This document shows, in pieces, positions 16,088 to 19,375 of a stretch of DNA of 19,375 nt (position 1 is its first letter; every line of letters starts with the position of its first letter). Source of the stretch: Bacteroidales bacterium (GTDB lineage: Bacteria > Bacteroidota > Bacteroidia > Bacteroidales > UBA932); contig JAFZLQ010000075.1 of NCBI GenBank assembly GCA_017551425.1, positions 1 to 19,375 on the forward strand. The letters run 5' to 3'. Under the pieces are notes generated by a model that made no database searches, was not told where the DNA came from, and saw only the letters and a program-made list of their open reading frames with translations. A program made the position numbers and the translations under genes.

Positions 16088-16942
16088 ATGAATTGGCTTC
16101 AGGCTTTTATCCTCGGAATCGTCCAGGGACTCACCGAATTCCTCCCTGTCAGCAGCAGCGGACACCTCGCTATCGGCAAGGCCGTCCTGGGTGTGGAACC
16201 GGCCGGTGACCTGATGTTCGAGGTTACCGTTCATGCCGCTACCGTGCTGGCTACCATATTCGTTTTCCGCAAGCAGATCTGGAAGCTCCTCTGCGGGTTG
16301 TTCAAGTTCAGATACAACGACGAGACCGATTACGTCGCCAAGCTCTGCGTCTCCATGATTCCCGTGCTGGTCGTGGGCGTGTTCTTCAAGGACTGGGTGG
16401 AGGCCGCCTTCGGCTCCATGCTGGTCGTAGGCCTCGCGCTCGTCGTCACCGCCATGCTGCTTACGTTCTCCGATTGGAGGGCGAGGTCCTTCGCTGGCGC
16501 TCAGGATGACATGAAAGGCGCTCAGGATGACAGGAAAGGCGCTCAGGATGACGGGAAGGGCGTCCGCAACGGCATCAGTTTCTGGCAGGCGTTCGTGGTC
16601 GGCATAGGACAGGCGCTGGCCGTCATCCCCGGCCTGTCGCGCTCCGGTACGACCATCAGCACAGGCCTTCTCTGCGGCGTCAGGCGCGAAAGCATGGCCC
16701 AGTTCTCCTTCCTCATGGTGCTGGTCCCCATACTCGGGGAGATGTTCCTGGATATCGTGGGAGGTGAATTCGCCGCCTCTGCCGTGGGTGTCGGGCCGCT
16801 GGTAATCGGCTTCATAGCCGCATTCTTCTCCGGACTCTTCGCCTGCAAGGTGATGATCGCCCTCGTGCGCAAGGCACAGCTCAAGTGGTTCGGCCTCTAC
16901 TGCGCCGTCGTGGGCCTTCTGGTGCTGTTATTCCTGGTCTGA
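16088..16942 (+). CDS. uppP: Undecaprenyl-diphosphate phosphatase UppP (BacA)
   Basis: 284 residues, starting 2 nt after DUF3098. It dephosphorylates undecaprenyl pyrophosphate to recycle the lipid carrier for peptidoglycan and other surface polymers. Both catalytic motifs are intact: GIVQGLTEFLPVSSSGHL (Q13, E17, S22-H26) and PGLSRSGTT (P181-R185). Multiple membrane segments span the protein. Residues 137-157 are an unusual hydrophilic insert made of GAQDDMK, GAQDDRK and GAQDDGK, in the loop after the segment ending LLTFSDWRAR. It lies away from the active-site motifs, so function is probably kept. The stop overlaps the lpxH start by one base (TGATG), indicating translational coupling. Confidence 0.97.
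   Translation: MNWLQAFILGIVQGLTEFLPVSSSGHLAIGKAVLGVEPAGDLMFEVTVHAATVLATIFVFRKQIWKLLCGLFKFRYNDETDYVAKLCVSMIPVLVVGVFFKDWVEAAFGSMLVVGLALVVTAMLLTFSDWRARSFAGAQDDMKGAQDDRKGAQDDGKGVRNGISFWQAFVVGIGQALAVIPGLSRSGTTISTGLLCGVRRESMAQFSFLMVLVPILGEMFLDIVGGEFAASAVGVGPLVIGFIAAFFSGLFACKVMIALVRKAQLKWFGLYCAVVGLLVLLFLV
16496..16558. repeat. Three tandem 21-bp units inside uppP
   Basis: Three in-frame units (16496-16516, 16517-16537, 16538-16558) share the core GGCGCTCAGGATGAC. The upstream flank TCCTTCGCTGGCGCTCAG resembles the dispersed CCTTCGCTGCGCTCAGGATGAC-type sequence common between genes in Bacteroidota genomes. It adds 21 residues (seven per unit) to a loop of the enzyme. Confidence 0.9.
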
Positions 16943-17676
16943 TGCGTACCCTTGTATATTTTGTCGCCGACGTGCACCTGGGCATGCAGGCGTACGACCC
17001 TGCGGAGCGCGAACGCCGTTTCGTGTCCTTCCTCAAGGACATCCCGCGCGACGCCCTCGCCGTCTATCTCCTCGGCGACATCTGGGATTTCTGGTACGAA
17101 TACCGCGACGTGGTTCCCCGCGAAGGCGCCCGCGTGGTGGCGGAACTGATAGCCCTCGTGGATGCGGGCGTGGATGTGGTTTTCGTCCCCGGGAACCACG
17201 ACATCTGGGCCTATTCGTTCTTCGAGAGCCTCGGCATACGCAAGTGCGAACAGCCGCTGAACGTACGAATAGGAGACAAGTCTTTCTGCCTCGGGCACGG
17301 CGATTCCCTGGGCGGCGGTCGCGTTGGTTACAACCTGATACTCAAGCTGTTCCGCTCGCGCTTCGCGCAGAAGGCGTTCAGCACCCTTCATCCCTGGATA
17401 GCCTGGCGCCTCGCCACGTCCTGGTCGGAATCAAGCCGCAAGAAGCACGAGGGATACCACTTCCGCGGCACCGAGGAGCCGCTGTACCGCTTTGCCGCAA
17501 AGCAACAGGCCGACTACTGCATATTCGGCCATTTCCACGACCGCGTGGACATGCCGCTGCCCAACGGCGGGCGCCTTATCGTTCTTGGGGATTGGATGGA
17601 CGGTAAGCAGCCGCACGCGGTGTTCGATACCGCTAGTTCTTCTTTTTCTTTGAGTCTTTCTTCACCTCGCTCTTGA
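16942..17676 (+). CDS. lpxH: UDP-2,3-diacylglucosamine diphosphatase LpxH-like
   Basis: 244 residues starting at ATG 16942, overlapping the uppP stop by one base. It is a calcineurin-like phosphoesterase with all metal-binding motifs: ADVHL (D10, H12), LLGDIWDFWYEY (G45-D46), PGNHDIW (N85, H86), LGHGDS (H119) and GHFHD (H207, H209). The GDIWDFWYEY signature and length fit LpxH, which releases UMP from UDP-diacylglucosamine to give lipid X in lipid A synthesis, at the inner face of the cytoplasmic membrane. Co-transcription with uppP and ftsX fits an envelope role. The last 15 residues (Ser-rich, SSSFSLSLSSPRS) are encoded within the overlap with the convergent DUF4294 gene and are probably dispensable. 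Confidence 0.9.
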   Translation: MRTLVYFVADVHLGMQAYDPAERERRFVSFLKDIPRDALAVYLLGDIWDFWYEYRDVVPREGARVVAELIALVDAGVDVVFVPGNHDIWAYSFFESLGIRKCEQPLNVRIGDKSFCLGHGDSLGGGRVGYNLILKLFRSRFAQKAFSTLHPWIAWRLATSWSESSRKKHEGYHFRGTEEPLYRFAAKQQADYCIFGHFHDRVDMPLPNGGRLIVLGDWMDGKQPHAVFDTASSSFSLSLSSPRS

Positions 17677-18343
17677 GGCGGTCGAATTTGAGGACTGTCT
17701 TCTTGGGTTCCTCCCAGAACACCGAGTAGTAGAACTGGTCCCATTTGCCTTCGTCCCAGATCTTTACGAGTTCTTCGGTCTTGGAGTCGCGCCCCTTGGG
17801 GTCGTAGCGCGACTTGAGGTCCTGGGCGAACAGTTTGGCTATTACCTGCCAGAAGTTGGCGGCGAATCCGCTCTCGTATTCCTTGATGATCTCGAAGGCG
17901 CTCATGCCGCATTCGCGATCGACCAGGCGCATGAGCAGCACGCCCTGGGACGTCGTCATGTGCTTGATGTCGGCCGTGAAGAGGTCCAGGAGCTCGCGCT
18001 CGACCTGCTTGATGTACTGGGTGCGCTGGCTGCGCTTGGTGGCGTCGGCCGCGATGGTGCTGTCGACCTGGGCCATGAGCTTGCGCCCCACGAGGGCGTA
18101 GGGATAGACCTTGTTGAAATTATAGACCAGCCGGTATTCCTTGCGCCAGTCGCCGCTTTTCCTGAATCCGCGGCCGCGGGGGAAGACCCAGATGGGGTCC
18201 AGGGTGTCGAAGAAGGTGGTGTCCCCGTCATGAACCTCGTAGTACATCGGGAAGCCCTTCGGCGCCCTGATGCCCACAGTCTGCGCGTCCAGCATCCCTG
18301 CGGCCGCGCACAGCAATATGATTATGACGGTTATCCGTTTCAC
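17633..18343 (-). CDS. DUF4294 family exported protein
   Basis: 236 residues. The start codon is GTG at 18343; a TAA lies in frame just upstream and the next Met would remove the signal peptide. The signal peptide (MKRITVIIILLCAAAGMLDAQ) is cleaved near DAQ, with no lipobox. The body carries the family-like segments WRKEYRLVYNFNKVYPYA, TQYIKQVERELL, GVLLMRLVDRECG and ANFWQVIAKLF, fitting the Bacteroidota family DUF4294, of unknown function. The C-terminus is Lys-rich (KKDSKKKKN) and overlaps lpxH by 44 bp on the opposite strand. A -7 box lies 4 nt upstream of the GTG. Probably periplasmic or envelope-associated. Confidence 0.85.
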   Translation of the reverse strand: MKRITVIIILLCAAAGMLDAQTVGIRAPKGFPMYYEVHDGDTTFFDTLDPIWVFPRGRGFRKSGDWRKEYRLVYNFNKVYPYALVGRKLMAQVDSTIAADATKRSQRTQYIKQVERELLDLFTADIKHMTTSQGVLLMRLVDRECGMSAFEIIKEYESGFAANFWQVIAKLFAQDLKSRYDPKGRDSKTEELVKIWDEGKWDQFYYSVFWEEPKKTVLKFDRLKSEVKKDSKKKKN

Positions 18344-18347
18344 GCTG

Positions 18348-18355
18348 CAAAGTTA
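18348..18355 (-). promoter_or_regulatory. -7 box for the DUF4294 gene
   Basis: The minus strand reads TAACTTTG, a full TAnnTTTG match, ending only 4 nt before the GTG start codon at 18343. If used, the mRNA would be leaderless. No -33 element is found at the usual spacing. Confidence 0.5.
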
Positions 18356-18370
18356 ATCAAATTCTTTGCC

Positions 18371-18410
18371 AAACGCTAACTTGCTGTCAACCAGCTTTTT
18401 GCGTTTTTTA
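18371..18410 (+). terminator. Terminator-like nested hairpin upstream of the DUF4294 gene
   Basis: AAACGC (18371-18376) pairs with GCGTTT (18401-18406), with an inner GCTG/CAGC stem (18383-18386 and 18392-18395), and is followed by TTTAGTCTTTT. There is no terminator between the overlapping lpxH and DUF4294 genes, so this may be where plus-strand transcripts from the ftsX-lpxH operon end. The stems are short and the internal loop is large. Confidence 0.35.
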
Positions 18411-18439
18411 GTCTTTTGGCCGTCCCATTCCTGCCGAAG

Positions 18440-18477
18440 CGCGACGGGATTGTGGCGGTGCCCAGCGTCCCGTCGCG
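18440..18477. repeat. 10-bp perfect inverted repeat at the edge of the tandem array
   Basis: CGCGACGGGA (18440-18449) and TCCCGTCGCG (18468-18477) are exact inverted copies with an 18-nt spacer. The right arm recurs in each tandem unit, but the left arm occurs only before the first unit, so a hairpin can form only there. Confidence 0.75.
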
Positions 18478-18633
18478 GGGGTGAAAGAGGGCGATGAGGG
18501 TGAAAGGCGCTTGTGTAAGGATTGTGGCTGTGCTCAGCATCCCGTCGCGGGGGAGAAAGAGGGCTGATGAGGGAGAAAGGCGCTTGTGTAAGGATTGTGG
18601 CGGTGCTCAGCGTCCCGTCGCGGGGGTGAAAGA
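18447..18633. repeat. Intergenic tandem repeat, about 72 bp x 2.6 copies
   Basis: Units begin at 18447 (72 bp), 18519 (73 bp, one inserted base) and 18592 (partial, about 42 bp), each starting GGATTGTGGC and containing CCCGTCGCGGGGG. The copies are highly similar by eye. The one-base length change between units and the lack of a consistent frame argue against a coding role. The rest of the 557-bp gene-free stretch 18344-18900 holds a terminator-like hairpin, a short direct repeat and the rplP promoter. Confidence 0.85.
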
Positions 18634-18667
18634 CGTTTCTGCGGAAGCGAAAGAAGGGCTGTTTACG

Positions 18668-18756
18668 CCGTGTCGAAAAAGTTGGAAAAGAATTTGGGGC
18701 GAAGTGTGTAAGTTGCGAATAAACGCGTAGTTAGCTGAAAAATTCCGTGTCGAAAA
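18668..18756. repeat. Pair of direct repeats CCGTGTCGAAAA
   Basis: The 12-mer occurs at 18668-18679 and 18745-18756, 77 bp apart. Each copy is followed by a related AGTTG(G)AAAA stretch, so the similarity extends beyond the exact core. The function is unknown; it lies upstream of the rplP promoter. Confidence 0.6.
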
Positions 18757-18781
18757 TAGTTGAAAAATTTTACAAAAAGCC

Positions 18782-18811
18782 TTGCGGTTTGCGGATTTTT
18801 TACTATCTTTG
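18782..18811 (+). promoter_or_regulatory. Canonical promoter driving rplP
   Basis: TTG at 18782-18784 and TATCTTTG at 18804-18811 are separated by 19 nt, the standard Bacteroidota -33/-7 arrangement. It is the only promoter in the window with both elements recognisable. The predicted leader to the rplP ATG (18901) is about 85 nt. Confidence 0.75.
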
Positions 18812-18900
18812 CAGTCCCAAAAAATGGGCATTTGTGGGGCAACTCATTGAATGTCAAGCATTTAGGGTTTTTAGGAAATATTTTTTAAAGTAATACAACA

Positions 18901-19320
18901 ATGTTACAACCTAAGAGAACAAAATTTAGAAGGGAACAGAAGAACCGCATGAAGGGCAACGCCCAGCGCGGCAACCAGCTCGCGTTCGGTTCCTTCGGAA
19001 TCAAGACCCTTGAAAATTGTTGGCTTACAGCGCAGCAGATCGAGGCAGCCCGTCAGGCTATCTCCCGTAGGATGAACCGTGAAGGCCAGATATGGATCAG
19101 GGTATTCCCTGTCAAGCCCATCACCAAGAAGCCTCTCGACACCCGTATGGGTAAAGGTAAGGGCGATCCTTACGCATTCGTAGCCCCCATCACTCCCGGC
19201 CGCATCATCTTCGAGGCAGAGGGCGTTTCCCTCGAGACCGCAAAAGAGGCAATGCGCCTCGGCGCCAACAAGCTCCCTATCGCAACCAAGTTCGTGGTTC
19301 GCAGGGATTATGTCGACTAA
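18901..19320 (+). CDS. rplP: 50S ribosomal protein L16
   Basis: 139 residues, full length. It has the L16 signature regions [83 protein letters not shown] and the C-terminal [14 protein letters not shown]16 binds 23S rRNA near the peptidyl-transferase centre and the A-site tRNA elbow. Downstream rpmC follows 18 nt later, the normal order. Upstream, rpsC and the rest of the S10 cluster are missing; instead there is a 557-bp repeat-bearing intergenic region with its own promoter. Confidence 0.98.
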   Translation: MLQPKRTKFRREQKNRMKGNAQRGNQLAFGSFGIKTLENCWLTAQQIEAARQAISRRMNREGQIWIRVFPVKPITKKPLDTRMGKGKGDPYAFVAPITPGRIIFEAEGVSLETAKEAMRLGANKLPIATKFVVRRDYVD

Positions 19321-19326
19321 TTAAAC

Positions 19327-19330
19327 GGAG
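19327..19330 (+). promoter_or_regulatory. Shine-Dalgarno-like GGAG before rpmC
   Basis: GGAG lies 8 nt upstream of the rpmC ATG at 19339 and supports that start. A clear Shine-Dalgarno sequence is uncommon among the genes in this window. Confidence 0.6.
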
Positions 19331-19338
19331 AAAAGATA

Positions 19339-19375
19339 ATGAAAGCAGCAGAAGCACGCGAAATGTCTGTAGCAG
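19339..19375 (+). CDS. rpmC: 50S ribosomal protein L29 (N-terminal fragment, cut by window edge)
   Basis: Only the first 12 codons are visible (MKAAEAREMSVA), which match the start of L29 (MK-x-x-E-x-RE). Its position 18 nt after rplP is the universal order of the S10 cluster. The remainder is outside the window. L29 sits near the peptide exit tunnel of the large subunit. Confidence 0.85.
   Translation, partial: MKAAEAREMSVA

Noticed and set aside
18447..18633. Possible CRISPR array
   Set aside because: Units of about 72 bp follow each other without unique spacers, and no cas genes are nearby; it is a plain tandem repeat.
18494..18730. 78-codon frame across the tandem repeats
   Set aside because: The repeat units differ in length by one base so the frame is not kept between units, and the composition is Arg/Gly-rich without any family resemblance.

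Overview
The window comes from a member of the Bacteroidota, most likely Bacteroidales, with fairly GC-rich coding DNA. The evidence is the SusC/SusD outer-membrane pair, many lipoproteins with short Bacteroidota-type signal peptides, a BACON domain, the phylum-typical families DUF4270, DUF3098 and DUF4294, and promoters with the TAnnTTTG -7 box. Genus cannot be fixed from the sequence alone.

Positions 1-12260, all on the minus strand, form an alpha-glucan (starch/maltodextrin) utilisation operon. In transcription order it holds an MFS/SLC45-like sugar transporter (12213-10888), a SusC TonB-dependent porin, a SusD lipoprotein, a large five-domain SusE/F-like glycan-binding lipoprotein, a SusG-like surface amylase (BACON + GH13 with an inserted CBM58-like domain), a GH53 endo-beta-1,4-galactanase lipoprotein, and a second GH13 lipoprotein that runs off the left edge. 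The model is capture by SusD and the SusE/F-like protein, surface cleavage by SusG, import by SusC, and inner-membrane uptake by the MFS protein. A strong terminator-like hairpin separates the binding and import genes from the three hydrolases, and two palindromes flank the operon promoter. No regulator gene is visible. The GH53 galactanase is the functional outlier.

Positions 12360-14895 (minus) hold a DUF4270 lipoprotein with a Gly/Tyr-rich tract and, directly upstream of it, a one-domain glycogen-synthase-like protein. Facing the other way from a 73-bp divergent promoter region is a plus-strand envelope operon at 14969-17676: ftsX, a DUF3098 membrane protein, uppP (with an in-frame three-copy 21-bp repeat) and lpxH. 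These genes nearly abut or overlap. lpxH ends inside the 3' end of a convergent DUF4294 gene (18343-17633).

Positions 18344-18900 are non-coding: a terminator-like hairpin, a tandem array of about 72-bp units, a short direct repeat, and a canonical promoter with a long leader. Then come rplP (L16) and the start of rpmC (L29). These are normally in the middle of the S10/spc ribosomal-protein cluster, so the cluster appears broken just before rplP and restarted from its own promoter. I did not see a clearly new biological system. The broken S10 cluster, the repeat inside uppP and the mixed starch/galactan operon are the observations most worth following.
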